Positions 1-8,241 of a stretch of DNA of 47,633 nt are shown in pieces. Position 1 is the first letter of the stretch, and each line of letters opens with the position of its first letter. The notes below the pieces were generated by a model. It was not told where the DNA came from and did not search any database. It saw only the letters and a list, made by a program, of their open reading frames with translations. The position numbers and the translations under genes were made by a program. Origin of the DNA: Candidatus Parabeggiatoa sp. nov. 2 (GTDB lineage: Bacteria; Pseudomonadota; Gammaproteobacteria; Beggiatoales; Beggiatoaceae); assembly GCA_002085445.1 (NCBI GenBank), contig NBMI01000100.1:1-47633 (forward strand), given 5' to 3'.

Positions 1-770
1 GCTTGCAACGTATCCATACGCCCATTAATGCCAATACGCGCATGGTGATAACGTTTATCTTGTCCATGTATTCGAATTTCGCGCATTATTTTAGCTAATT
101 CATCGTCATTTGTAAAGCACGCGCCACCATCTCCATAACAACCTAATGGTTTAGAAGGGAAAAAACTGGTGCAGCCTATCGTGGATAAGCCACAAGATTT
201 GCGTCCTTTATAAGTCGCTCCAAAGCTTTGGGCAGCGTCTTCAATTACCGGGAGGTTGTGTTTTTGGGCAATAGCATTAATGGTATCAAAGTCAGCGCAT
301 TGTCCATACAGTGAAACGGCTAAAATGGCTTTAGTTTTTGGAGTGATTGCGGCCTCAATTTGGCTTGGTTCTATATTATAAGTGCGTGAATCAATGTCAA
401 CAAAGATGGGTTTAGCTCCCAATAACACAATGGTTTCCGCCGTAGCAATAAAACTGAAAGGCGTGGTAATGACTTCATCGCCATGCCCAACGCCCAATGC
501 CATCATGGCTATAAGTAGAGCATCAGTGCCACTGGAAATGGTAAGGCTGTGTTTTACGCCAATATAGTTGGCTAGTTTTTGTTCTAGTTCTTGGATTTCC
601 GGCCCCATGATGTATTTGCCGTGATGGAGAACTTTGTGGATATTTTTTTCTAATTGGAAACGGTTTTGGTTTTGTTGGGTTTTGAGGTCAATAAAATTAA
701 TAGGTGGCTTTGTTTCAGTTAATAAAAGGTATTCTGTTACGCTGATGGCATACTCTCCACGTTCGAGCAT
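1..770 (-). CDS. DegT/DnrJ/EryC1/StrS aminotransferase (WbpE-type), C-terminus cut by window edge
   Basis: PLP-dependent sugar aminotransferase, expected to aminate the 3-keto position of a UDP-sugar uronic acid. The minus-strand translation reads like the family N-terminal half: INFIDLKTQ, then GKYIMGPEIQELE, SSGTDALLIAMMALG, PFSFIATAETI, PIFVDID, VIEDAAQSFGA and FFPSKPLGCYGDGG with the PLP lysine. The sequence leaves the window at position 1, so about half the protein is seen. With WbpB and WbpD just upstream, it completes a UDP-diacetamido-uronate set (established for Pseudomonas wbp and Bordetella wlb genes). The start is unusual: no ATG lies just before INFIDLK, and the frame runs open into a PIN-toxin remnant. 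The first in-frame ATG upstream (770) belongs to that remnant, so the true start may have been lost. Confidence 0.8.
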   Translation of the reverse strand, partial: MLERGEYAISVTEYLLLTETKPPINFIDLKTQQNQNRFQLEKNIHKVLHHGKYIMGPEIQELEQKLANYIGVKHSLTISSGTDALLIAMMALGVGHGDEVITTPFSFIATAETIVLLGAKPIFVDIDSRTYNIEPSQIEAAITPKTKAILAVSLYGQCADFDTINAIAQKHNLPVIEDAAQSFGATYKGRKSCGLSTIGCTSFFPSKPLGCYGDGGACFTNDDELAKIMREIRIHGQDKRYHHARIGINGRMDTLQ

Positions 771-980
771 TTTCTTATCACGGGAGACAATACGCGCATC
801 CGTACCCAAACGTTGGACAGCTTTATAGAACTGGGCATCTTCAGGATCATTGTCTACCAACATAAAGCCAAACGCGATGTTTTTGTTGTTTCGCTTTACA
901 AATCACTTCAAGACTTGACGAGAAATGTGGCGATCTTTCAGTACATATATCCACCACACATCCAGAAGAATATCATTCAT
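714..980 (-). pseudogene. PIN-domain toxin (VapC-like), frameshifted and internally deleted
   Basis: The start (ATG at 980) overlaps the stop of the upstream small gene as ATGA, the usual toxin-antitoxin coupling. Translation begins MNDILLD, then shifts frame to CVVDICTERSPHFSSSLEV and HRVWLYVG, a recognisable PIN N-terminal half. A second jump leads directly to VDNDPEDAQ, GTDARIVSRDKK and AISVTEYL, the PIN C-terminal end. The middle of the domain, roughly 50-60 residues, is missing. Its C-terminal frame continues without a stop into the aminotransferase gene. A PIN ribonuclease toxin is the only family that fits both halves. As written it cannot make an active toxin. Confidence 0.65.
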
Positions 981-1258
981 AAGTCATATTTCCCACTTTT
1001 TTTCAATCCTTCTGCAAAAAGTTCATTATCTGTCAATCCATGATGAAAATCATTTTTTTGGGGTTTTTTGGGTCCCCGAATTCTTCTCATTTTCATAATC
1101 ATTTGCTTGAGTGATTCATCTTTAACACTCTCAAGCGGATCAGAGGTTTCTACAAGCACTTGCTCTATTTCCTCATCAGGCACGATAATAACTTGACGAA
1201 ATTGAATTGGGTATAAGGGTATCAACGCACCGTTTTGCCATCTGACTTCAACATTCAT
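977..1258 (-). CDS. Putative antitoxin of a VapBC-like pair
   Basis: A 93-residue protein, MNVEVRWQNGALIPLYPIQF at its N-terminus, with an acidic middle (VPDEEIEQVLVETSD) and a basic C-terminal half. Its stop overlaps the start of the PIN gene by the ATGA arrangement, so the two were co-translated. The N-terminus resembles short strand-forming antitoxins of the DUF104/AbrB-like kind, but this is a weak match by eye. The assignment rests mainly on size, coupling and partner. The expected role is to bind and neutralise the PIN RNase and to autoregulate the operon. Confidence 0.55.
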   Translation of the reverse strand: MNVEVRWQNGALIPLYPIQFRQVIIVPDEEIEQVLVETSDPLESVKDESLKQMIMKMRRIRGPKKPQKNDFHHGLTDNELFAEGLKKSGKYDL

Positions 1259-1326
1259 ACTGATTTATGCTCCGGTTTTACAGCGTATCTGTATTTGTTA
1301 AGCTTTTCATTGAAGGCAACCACAAG

Positions 1327-1410
1327 GGGGCAACCACAAGGGGGCAACCACAAGGGATTGCCCCTACAATATCGTTTATTCTTGTAGGGGCAATCCTTTA
1401 TGGTTGCCCT
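1327..1410. repeat. Palindromic intergenic repeat (GGGGCAATCC family)
   Basis: The motif GGGCAACCACAAGG occurs about three times in tandem, followed by a long inverted repeat whose arms read GGATTGCCCCTACAA and TTGTAGGGGCAATCC. Related copies occur near 6130-6195 and 38150-38185. On the minus strand it lies just downstream of the GlpD-like gene and could form a hairpin in its 3' region. Confidence 0.75.
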
Positions 1411-1413
1411 TAA

Positions 1414-2490
1414 CTATTGTATGATTGGTACGGCATTTGCCACTTTTTGTCCCAACGCACGCGCCGTTGTCCATTTGCCACCATATACCGTCACTATACG
1501 CCCTTGAGTTTCTAGTGCATATTCTCGTGTAGTTTTATAAGCATCTGTAGCACAGTGGATTAGTGGCCGTACCCCTGAAAATGTTTCATCAATGTCATCA
1601 ACAGACTTTGAATCCGTAAAATAGGCATTGTAGACGTTAACAAGATATTTGGCTTCTGCCTCACTGCATGTGATTGGTTGTTCCAAGGTTTGTCTGACTT
1701 CCGTTGTACCTACTAGGGTTTGGCCTTGATAAGGCAACGCAAAACAAATTCTCGGTTCACCGGGTACTGGTAAAAAATAGCCACGCTCCAAAGGATTGTC
1801 AAATAAAATGTGGCTGCCACGTACTAAATCTAATTGATATGCGCTTGGAAGTTGGCTGTCAGTCAACAGAGAAACAGTCCAAGGCCCTGCAACATTTATA
1901 ATGGCATCGTATTGTTTTTTATCAGTGGCTATTTCCAAAGTACCATTAAGATAAATTCGTTTAACGGCTTGTTGTTCAAGAATTTTTACACCCAGCGTTT
2001 TTGCTTGTTCAGCCACCCAAAGCCCCAGTCTGTAATCATCCATTTGCCCATCATAGAAAACAAAGCCACCTCGTAAACCTTGAGATTTTAGGGTGGGTGC
2101 CAAACGACGTAAGTCTGACGCACGATACCAACGATGGGGGGCAATATTATCACAACCAGCAAGCCGATCATACAACCACAGGCCCATTTTGAGTAACCAA
2201 CGAGAGCGTTGAGTATTTTCATACACGGGCAAAATCAATTCAACCGGTTGGGTTATTTCTGGTACGTGTGATAACCACCACGCCCGTTCCGTCAACGCTT
2301 CACGCACTAAGCGAAATTGAGCTTGCTCCAGATACCGCAATCCACCGTGCAACAACTTTGTAGAGGCAGCACTGGTGGCTTGCATAATTTGGTTACGTTC
2401 ATACAACGTGACACTATAACCGGCTTTTGCTATTGCCCAGGCTGAACATAAACCATTGATACCACCGCCAATGATGGCAATTTGTTTCAT
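1414..2490 (-). CDS. FAD-dependent glycerol-3-phosphate dehydrogenase-like oxidoreductase
   Basis: A 358-residue flavoprotein of the GlpD/DAO type. Residues 4-31 form the dinucleotide-binding fold (AIIGGGINGLCSAWAIAKAG) ending in the acidic YER. Next come TSAASTKLLHGGLRYLE, typical of GlpD, YDGQMDDYRLG, and late motifs SGVRPLI and TVYGGKWTTAR. It is much shorter than E. coli GlpD (about 500 residues) because the C-terminal domain is absent, which matches a compact family seen in sulfur-oxidising gammaproteobacteria. The likely reaction is oxidation of glycerol-3-phosphate or a related alpha-hydroxy substrate with transfer to quinone. It interrupts the otherwise coherent wbp-type gene order. 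Confidence 0.8.
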   Translation of the reverse strand: MKQIAIIGGGINGLCSAWAIAKAGYSVTLYERNQIMQATSAASTKLLHGGLRYLEQAQFRLVREALTERAWWLSHVPEITQPVELILPVYENTQRSRWLLKMGLWLYDRLAGCDNIAPHRWYRASDLRRLAPTLKSQGLRGGFVFYDGQMDDYRLGLWVAEQAKTLGVKILEQQAVKRIYLNGTLEIATDKKQYDAIINVAGPWTVSLLTDSQLPSAYQLDLVRGSHILFDNPLERGYFLPVPGEPRICFALPYQGQTLVGTTEVRQTLEQPITCSEAEAKYLVNVYNAYFTDSKSVDDIDETFSGVRPLIHCATDAYKTTREYALETQGRIVTVYGGKWTTARALGQKVANAVPIIQ

Positions 2491-2495
2491 TTAAT

Positions 2496-2700
2496 TAGAG
2501 TTGCAAATTAAGCCATGAGCTAAAGCTCATGGCTTAAAGCTCAAGTACCCTAAAGGGCACTAAAACCAAATAATATTATGTAAGACAATAACTTATAATT
2601 TTTTAATCACAAATAATAAACATCGGTACTTTTCATTCCTGAGTCGGCTTGAGCCTCCTGTCGCTTTTAGCTCATGGCGATTTAATTTGCAACAACTCTA
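2496..2700. repeat. MITE-like element overlapping the wbpD 3' end
   Basis: The two ends are inverted repeats: TAGAGTTGCAAATTAA at the left and TTTAATTTGCAACAACTCTA at the right. Inside is the hairpin AAGCCATGAGCTAAAGCTCATGGCTT. A shorter homologous copy in opposite orientation lies at 7076-7208. The right terminus supplies the last codons (RVVAN) and the stop of the wbpD frame. Confidence 0.75.
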
Positions 2701-3281
2701 TTGTCTAACTGATAACAAAGACCATTTTTCAACTGATAACGTGTACCCGTATGAGGGCAAGTGCTTTCTCCAGTGCCAGTCAAGGGTAAATTTAAACGTT
2801 CTCCATGACAACTCATCCAGCCAATTTGACGTGCTGGCACACCCACCATCAGTGCAAAATCCGGCACATCACGGTTGACAACGCTACCAGCCCCTATAAA
2901 GGCATATTGACCAATGGTATAACCACAAATAATTGTGCAATTTGCGCCAAGAGTGGCACCGTGTTTAACCCGTGTCTTTCGGTATTCATCTTTACGAGAC
3001 ACTGCTGAACGAGGATTGTAAACATTGGTAAAAACCATGCTGGGGCCGCAAAATACGTCATCTTCTAACGTAACGTTATCATATACGGAGACGTTATTTT
3101 GAATTTTGACGTTGTTGCCAATAATGACTTGATTGCCTACAAATACATTTTGTCCCAAGCTGCAACGTTCACCAATAACGGCACCTGCACAAATATGCAC
3201 CCAATGCCAGATACGGGTGCCGGTGCCAATTTGGGCACCGTTATCAACAATGGCGGTTTCGTGAGTAAAATAATTCATCAA
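2682..3281 (-). CDS. wbpD: UDP-2-acetamido-3-amino-2,3-dideoxyglucuronate N-acetyltransferase (WbpD/WlbB-type)
   Basis: A left-handed beta-helix acetyltransferase of 199 residues. Hexapeptide-type repeats run through much of the protein ([60 protein letters not shown]). The family motif [11 protein letters not shown] is followed by [19 protein letters not shown] and [20 protein letters not shown]. The predicted reaction is acetyl-CoA-dependent N-acetylation of the 3-amino group made by the WbpE-type enzyme. Its ATG overlaps the upstream wbpB stop (ATGA), so the two are translationally coupled. The last five residues and the stop come from the terminal repeat of a MITE-like element, so the C-terminus may be non-native, although the catalytic beta-helix is complete. 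Confidence 0.88.
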   Translation of the reverse strand: MMNYFTHETAIVDNGAQIGTGTRIWHWVHICAGAVIGERCSLGQNVFVGNQVIIGNNVKIQNNVSVYDNVTLEDDVFCGPSMVFTNVYNPRSAVSRKDEYRKTRVKHGATLGANCTIICGYTIGQYAFIGAGSVVNRDVPDFALMVGVPARQIGWMSCHGERLNLPLTGTGESTCPHTGTRYQLKNGLCYQLDNRVVAN

Positions 3282-4286
3282 TATTCTAACGGTAAAGGCA
3301 CAGTACGTCCATCCCGTGCAGATAGGTAAGCGGCAATTAATAACTCTAAAGAACGTAAGCCTTCTCGCCCGTCCGTTTCGGCCTCCGCCTCACCCTGTAG
3401 CGTTTTAATCACATTTTCATAATATAAAGGATGACCAAAACCATAGACAGAAGTGGTTTCATAATTGGCATCATGGATTTTTTTATCATCCTCATCCGGT
3501 TCGGCAAATTCCCAGTGCTGTATTTCATTCACGGCCACACCACCTACACGCACTGTGCCTTTTTCACCAATAATGGTTATTGAGCCTTCAAGGTTTTTTG
3601 GGTAAGTGAGCATGGTGACACTCATGGAACCCACCGCCCCAGAACGCCAACGGACATTCATCACGGCGGTGTCTTCAACTTCAATGTTGCGTGCCAAGGT
3701 GCCCGTCATGGTTTGGACACTTTCTACTGGGCCAATCAGCCAATCTAACAAATCGACATAATGGCTGGCTTGGTTCATCAACGCACCACCGTCAAATTCC
3801 CAAGTGCCACGCCATTTGGCACTGTCATAATAGGCTTGTGGATATTTTGCCAAAGCGGCCTTTATCAATGGCCTTTTTTAGAAGTTGAATGGTGGCATTA
3901 CGGCGGTTTTGTTTGACCACAAAAAAGTGAACACTAGCGTCATCACAGGCTTTGACCATTTGTAAACCGTCTTTCCAACGAGTTGCCATGGGTTTTTCTG
4001 TCATAACGTGGCAGCCAGCTTGGGCACATTGGATCACTTGTTGAGCATGGAGACCACTAGGCGTACAAATAGCGGCTAAATCAAGCTCAGTATTTTTCAA
4101 GAGTGTATCAAGATTAGAGTAGCCACTAACGCCGCTTTCTTGAGTTGCTTTTTCGAGCGCTATTGGATTGCTATCACAAACCGCAACGAGTTCTAAACTG
4201 TCATTGTGCGTTTTTATAGCTTCAAAATGTTTGGCGGAAATCCTGCCACAGCCGATTAGGGCTATTTTTATTTTTTTATGAGTCAT
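3278..4286 (-). pseudogene. wbpB: WbpB-type Gfo/Idh/MocA oxidoreductase with a frame-breaking internal deletion
   Basis: The N-terminal part (start 4286) has the Rossmann motif IALIGCGRISAKHFEAI, then VAVCDSN, the TPSGLHAQQVIQCAQAG stretch and MTEKPMATRW with the catalytic EKP. It runs to KKAIDKGRFGKI and then into a stop at 3825. The C-terminal part resumes in another frame at YPQAYYDSAKWRGTWEFDGG, then NQASHYVDLLDWLIGPVESV. In relatives the stretch between these segments (roughly ten residues ending ..WTR before PQAYYDSAKW) is present; here it is missing. A short deletion that also breaks the frame explains this better than a simple indel. The normal product oxidises C3 of UDP-N-acetylglucosaminuronate. 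Real inactivation and an assembly error both remain possible. Confidence 0.82.
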
Positions 4287-4502
4287 TATTAATTAAATTA
4301 GCTTTTTCTGTGAAACTCTGTGAAACTCCGTGTCTCTGTGTTGAAGAATTTGTGGGCCTTATATTAATTTGAAATCATTCAAAACGTTTCATGGCCCCCA
4401 AATCCTATTAACTACAGGGATTCGTTATAATAAAGGATTTAAAAACGGCAATTCGTTTATCCGCGCAATTGACGTTTCGTCACTGCGTTTCGTTGTACTC
4501 AA

Positions 4503-5918
4503 TTACCTTGGGGCTTTTCTTGGGGCAACGCCTTTGGCTTTTGGGATAATAATCGGTATTTGTTGCGGACAAACTTTTGCTAATTGTTTAGCCAGCATTT
4601 GTTTGGCTTTTTCGTCACCATGCACTAGGCGGATTTCTTTGGGTTTGTGGCGCATGCGTTTGACAAAGTTGATTAAATTCTGTTGATCGGCATGGGCGGA
4701 GTAGCCACTAATGGTGTGAACTTGGGCGTTGATGGTATAACGCTGGCCTTCAATTTCCACCCAGCCGTTGTCTGGGCCGTATTTTTGGATAGTACGCCCA
4801 ATCGTGCCTTGCCCTTGGTAGCCCACAAATAGAATGTCTGTGCGTTTGTCTTCTATTAAGGCTTTGAGGTAATTAACTATCCGTCCACCGTTGCACATTC
4901 CGCTGGCGGCAATGACGATAACCGGACGTGCCGTTTTTTGTAAGTAGTTGACGGTGCGTTGATGCGTTTGCCAGTCGTTGATGGTGAGGAGTTGTTCAAA
5001 GGATAATGGATGACGGCCTTGTTGTAGCGTTCTGCGTGCTTCTTTATCCCACAAAGGTTTTAGTTGTTTATAAACTTCTGTCAAGCGATTAGCCAAGGGT
5101 GAGTCAATAATGATTTCTATCTCATCCCAACGCTTATGGCGGTGGATAATTTGTTCAAACTCATAGAGTAATTCTTGAGTTCGGCCCAGACTAAAGGCCG
5201 GGATCAGCACGGCCCCTTTATCTCGCACGCAGCGTTCAATGATTTGTTTGAGAACTTGCCGGCGTTGTTTTCGGTTGGGGTGGCTTCTGTCTCCATAAGT
5301 GCTTTCTAAGACTAAAGTGTCACAGGCATAAGGTGATTTGGGGGCCGGGATCAGTGGTGCATAAGGGGCACCTAGATCACCTGAAAATATAACCCGCTGT
5401 TTTTGTCCATTCGTAAAATGGGTATCACATTCCACGTAGGCTGAACCAAGAATATGACCGGCCGGTTTAAATTTTATTTTAAATTGGACTTGAGGGGTGA
5501 GTTCAATTGTCTCCCAGCGCTGATATGAAATTGAAATGATACTCTGTTCAATTTTATTAATCAAGCGTTTAACCAAACGCCGGTTGCTCGTCAAACCTAT
5601 TTTAACGGCATCTTCCAACATTAAGGGCAAAAGCAAAGCGGTGGCTTGGCTACAATAAATTGGCCCGTGAAAGCCGGCAGCCAGCAAATAGGGAATGCGT
5701 CCAATGTGATCAATATGGGCATGTGTGACGATCAAGGCTTTAATGTGATCAACCGCAAAATCAATGTTCAATTGTTTTGCATGGGCGCTGTCAATACCAT
5801 GAGTTGAATGATCATCGCCTTGAAAAAGGCCACAGTCTACCAAGATTCCCGCATTATCCACGCGCAATTCATGGCATGAACCCGTTACGCCTTGTAGGCC
5901 ACCGTGATGAAGGATCAT
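4503..5918 (-). CDS. Metallo-beta-lactamase / beta-CASP ribonuclease-like protein
   Basis: A 471-residue nuclease of the YSH1/CPSF73-like class. Metal-binding motifs are clear: THAHIDHIGRIPYL (HxHxDH), FKPAGHILGSAYVE and VIFSGDLGAP. The beta-CASP and C-terminal RNA-specificity parts show LVLESTYGDRSH, PAFSLGRTQELLYEF, VIAASGMCNGGRI and ISGYSAHADQQNL, which carries a late metal histidine. Such enzymes process or degrade RNA 5' or 3' ends. No membrane segments or signal peptide are visible, so it is cytoplasmic. It sits within the polysaccharide region on the same strand but has no evident pathway link. The ATG follows a run of TATCAGT repeats with no good ribosome binding site. Confidence 0.88.
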   Translation of the reverse strand: MILHHGGLQGVTGSCHELRVDNAGILVDCGLFQGDDHSTHGIDSAHAKQLNIDFAVDHIKALIVTHAHIDHIGRIPYLLAAGFHGPIYCSQATALLLPLMLEDAVKIGLTSNRRLVKRLINKIEQSIISISYQRWETIELTPQVQFKIKFKPAGHILGSAYVECDTHFTNGQKQRVIFSGDLGAPYAPLIPAPKSPYACDTLVLESTYGDRSHPNRKQRRQVLKQIIERCVRDKGAVLIPAFSLGRTQELLYEFEQIIHRHKRWDEIEIIIDSPLANRLTEVYKQLKPLWDKEARRTLQQGRHPLSFEQLLTINDWQTHQRTVNYLQKTARPVIVIAASGMCNGGRIVNYLKALIEDKRTDILFVGYQGQGTIGRTIQKYGPDNGWVEIEGQRYTINAQVHTISGYSAHADQQNLINFVKRMRHKPKEIRLVHGDEKAKQMLAKQLAKVCPQQIPIIIPKAKGVAPRKAPR

Positions 5919-5922
5919 GTTA

Positions 5923-6300
5923 GTTATCAGTTATCAGTTATCAGTTATCAGTGCGAATTAAGGGTTGAAAAATCTCTTGAAACCTAGGGCGATGCCCCAA
6001 TGCCATTAAGTTAAGGAATTAGAAACAAATAATCCCCCCGCCTTTGGTAAAGCCGTCGTCTAATAGCTGAAGTGCCCTAAAGGGCACTGAAGACTCGGCT
6101 TTACCAAAGGCTCTTTCTCGTTTATTCTTTTGGGTGTGGGCAACCATAAAGGATTGCCCCTACATTACATAACGGTTTGTAGGGGCAATCCCACGTGCAA
6201 AGCCTTTAACTTAATGGCATTGGGCGATGCCTGGGGCGATGCCCCAGGCTTTAATAATACGCCCCTTTGGGGCTAAAGCCTTTTTGGTACGAATATCGAT
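5923..6300. repeat. Gene-free spacer filled with intergenic repeats
   Basis: It starts with tandem AGTTATC units (about 5925-5952). A GGGGCAATCC hairpin family copy follows (about 6130-6195), then GGGCGATGCCCCAGG and GCCCCTTTGGGGC palindromes (6225-6285), the same family as at 12.7 kb and 46 kb. No coding frame is supported. Confidence 0.7.
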
Positions 6301-6309
6301 CTAAAAATA

Positions 6310-7056
6310 TTATTGGCAAAAGTCGGCCAGTCTTGTTGTATGCCCACCACGATAGGCACACACCATAAATTCACGTCGGTGTCTTTTGATGAGTGTACTC
6401 ATTAAGTGGGCTTGTTTGTGCATTCCCCGCTCAATCGCCGCAAACACAATTTTGCGGCCCTTTTTGCGGCCCTTTTTGGGGAATTTATACCACGCGGCTA
6501 AGCCAACATCCGCCACTGCACGTTGTACAAAAGGTTCCCATGGCCCTAAAACCGCGGTCGACTCTAGTGCCGCTAGAAATTGTGCATCGTATTGGCCCAA
6601 TCGAGATTTGAGAATGGCAATATTGGCCCATGTATAAGCTGAAACGGGCCTTTGTTTGGCCGCTTTCAAGTAGTAGTCCAACGCTTGTTGAAGCGCCATC
6701 AGTTGTTCCGCGGCCGTCATAACGCCCGAACGATAGAGTAAATAGTATGCTTGCCCCGTAGATTCTAACAAGTCTGGATGATCTGGCTCAAAAGACTGTG
6801 CCCAAGTCAGCGTGGCGTGGATTGACTTCCAAGAGTCTGTTGTTAACGCTTGATCCTCCCATTGCTGCATGTCGTAGCGGGCTTGTTTGGCGAATAAATC
6901 GGCCAGCCCCCACGAAGCTGCGATATAAATCAGCCACAGGTGGAGGCCCATTAAAGCAACCACTATGGCTTGCTTGATGACTTTAGAATGGTTTTGTGAT
7001 ATGCCCCTACTAACCCATTGAAAGTTTAAAATTTCGGTAAGTTTTATGGCAGTCAT
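6310..7056 (-). CDS. VpsP-like exopolysaccharide biosynthesis membrane protein
   Basis: A 248-residue protein with one hydrophobic segment near residues 28-52 (VVALMGLHLWLIYIAASWGL) after a short basic N-terminus. The rest is predicted periplasmic and helical, with TPR-like composition: WAQSFEPDHPDLLESTGQAY, QQALDYYLKAAKQRPVSAYT and LGQYDAQFLAALESTAVLGP. The segment WANIAILKSRLG...LGPWEPFVQRAVADVGLAAW recalls the VpsP/EpsP family found in gammaproteobacterial EPS loci. It lies between the PHP phosphatase and downstream sugar genes, consistent with a role in polymer assembly. The enzymatic function, if any, is unknown. The segment KKGRKKGRK near residue 200 is unusually basic. Confidence 0.65.
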   Translation of the reverse strand: MTAIKLTEILNFQWVSRGISQNHSKVIKQAIVVALMGLHLWLIYIAASWGLADLFAKQARYDMQQWEDQALTTDSWKSIHATLTWAQSFEPDHPDLLESTGQAYYLLYRSGVMTAAEQLMALQQALDYYLKAAKQRPVSAYTWANIAILKSRLGQYDAQFLAALESTAVLGPWEPFVQRAVADVGLAAWYKFPKKGRKKGRKIVFAAIERGMHKQAHLMSTLIKRHRREFMVCAYRGGHTTRLADFCQ

Positions 7057-7075
7057 TATTTGCTAGTTTGTAACG

Positions 7076-7208
7076 CTCAGGAATGAAAAGTCGATTAAAA
7101 AAGCATAAGTTATTGTATTACCTAATATTATTTGGTTTTAGTACCCTTTAGGGTACTTGAGCTTTAAGCCATGAGCTTTAGCTCATGGCTTAATTTGCAA
7201 CAACTCTA
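7076..7208. repeat. Second, shorter copy of the 2.5-kb MITE-like element
   Basis: Reads as the reverse complement of the inner part of 2496-2700: CTCAGGAATGAAAAGT near one end, ATATTATTTGGTTTTAGT in the middle, the hairpin AAGCCATGAGC-TTTA-GCTCATGGCTT and the end TTTGCAACAACTCTA. About 55 bases of one end are absent, so it is a truncated copy. It lies between the PHP phosphatase and the VpsP-like gene. Confidence 0.72.
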
Positions 7209-7232
7209 TTATACCTTTTTCATTTTTCATTC

Positions 7233-7970
7233 TTAATTCGCATTTTCAGTGAACTTTTCTTGAGTAATCTGCTCTGGGGTGTCATGCACCATAGTCCACG
7301 CCGCTCTTTCTCCAACAATTTGTGCCGCGGCTACCCGTCCACTTTCTAAGTCAGGTGGACGATGGTTTTGGTTGTGAGCGTCTGAAGCGATGACACTAAC
7401 CCATCCCATTTCCAACATTTGTTGTGCCCGTTGTTGTAGCTGGAGCCCAAAATACCCTGCTATGGAGCTGGCGGTGATTTGTAGTAAGCAGCCAAGTTCA
7501 ATAAACGGATAAATGCTTTCCAGATGACGCACAATCTCGCCGTTTCTTTCCGGGTGGGCAATCATTGGGCGGATTTTTCTGTTAAGCAGCCAACGCACCA
7601 TTTTGTCACTGCCCAGCGGTATTTGGTTGTAGGGCATTTCCAATAACATAATACGATAGCCGTCCAAGCTGCCCAAAAATGGGATACGGTTTTGTTCTAT
7701 CATCCCCATAATTTCTGGGCAAATTCTGACTTCGCCCGCCATTCCCACTTGAAGTGGAATATTATTTTCTTGTAGTGCTTGTTGGAATGCGGTAAAGGCG
7801 GCGCGAATGGTGGTGATATCATTGTCATAACGGCCGGGATTGATATGTGGGGTGACAATGCATTTTTTGATACCATTGGTATAGGCTATATCGGCCAGTG
7901 CAAGGGATTCTCCCATGTTGCTAGCGCCATCATCTATGCCGGGTAGCAGGTGGCAGTGTAAGTCAATCAT
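7233..7970 (-). CDS. CpsB/CapC-type PHP-domain tyrosine-protein phosphatase
   Basis: A 245-residue metal-dependent phosphatase. The PHP metal sites are visible: MIDLHCHLLPGIDDGA at the N-terminus, IVTPHI near residue 40, a conserved GEVRICPE, MIAHPERNGEI near residue 135 and ASDAHNQNHR near residue 195. This family dephosphorylates the tyrosine tail of Wzc-type autokinases and so controls polymer length and export. The gene lies directly downstream of the autokinase gene on the same strand, its usual partner. No signal peptide is seen, so it is cytoplasmic. The length is normal for the family. Confidence 0.9.
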   Translation of the reverse strand: MIDLHCHLLPGIDDGASNMGESLALADIAYTNGIKKCIVTPHINPGRYDNDITTIRAAFTAFQQALQENNIPLQVGMAGEVRICPEIMGMIEQNRIPFLGSLDGYRIMLLEMPYNQIPLGSDKMVRWLLNRKIRPMIAHPERNGEIVRHLESIYPFIELGCLLQITASSIAGYFGLQLQQRAQQMLEMGWVSVIASDAHNQNHRPPDLESGRVAAAQIVGERAAWTMVHDTPEQITQEKFTENAN

Positions 7971-7987
7971 GTTTTTACTTGGGACGT

Positions 7988-8215
7988 GTAACTACAGGGA
8001 TTCGTTATAATAACGGATTAAAGCGTGGCGGTATTTGGGTTTTATAGTTCAAAAACCTCCTTCTTAATCAAATCCAATCATTACGCAAGTAATCCTTGTA
8101 GTTGCGTTTATCCGTTATTACAACGAATCCTTGTAGTTGCGTTTTTTAATCCGTTATTATAACGAATCCTTGTAGTTGCGTTTTATTATAACGAATCGGC
8201 CTGTAGTTGCGTTAT
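7988..8215. repeat. Array of imperfect-palindrome repeats (CGTTATAATAACGGAT family)
   Basis: Contains several copies of a sequence close to ACTACAAGGATTCGTTATAA followed by TAACGGAT, in both orientations. Related copies are near 4413 and at 37.86-38.28 kb. It separates the autokinase gene from the phosphatase gene and may form RNA hairpins there. No gene is supported. Confidence 0.7.
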
Positions 8216-8241
8216 TTAATTCTGATTCAGACAATTGAGCC

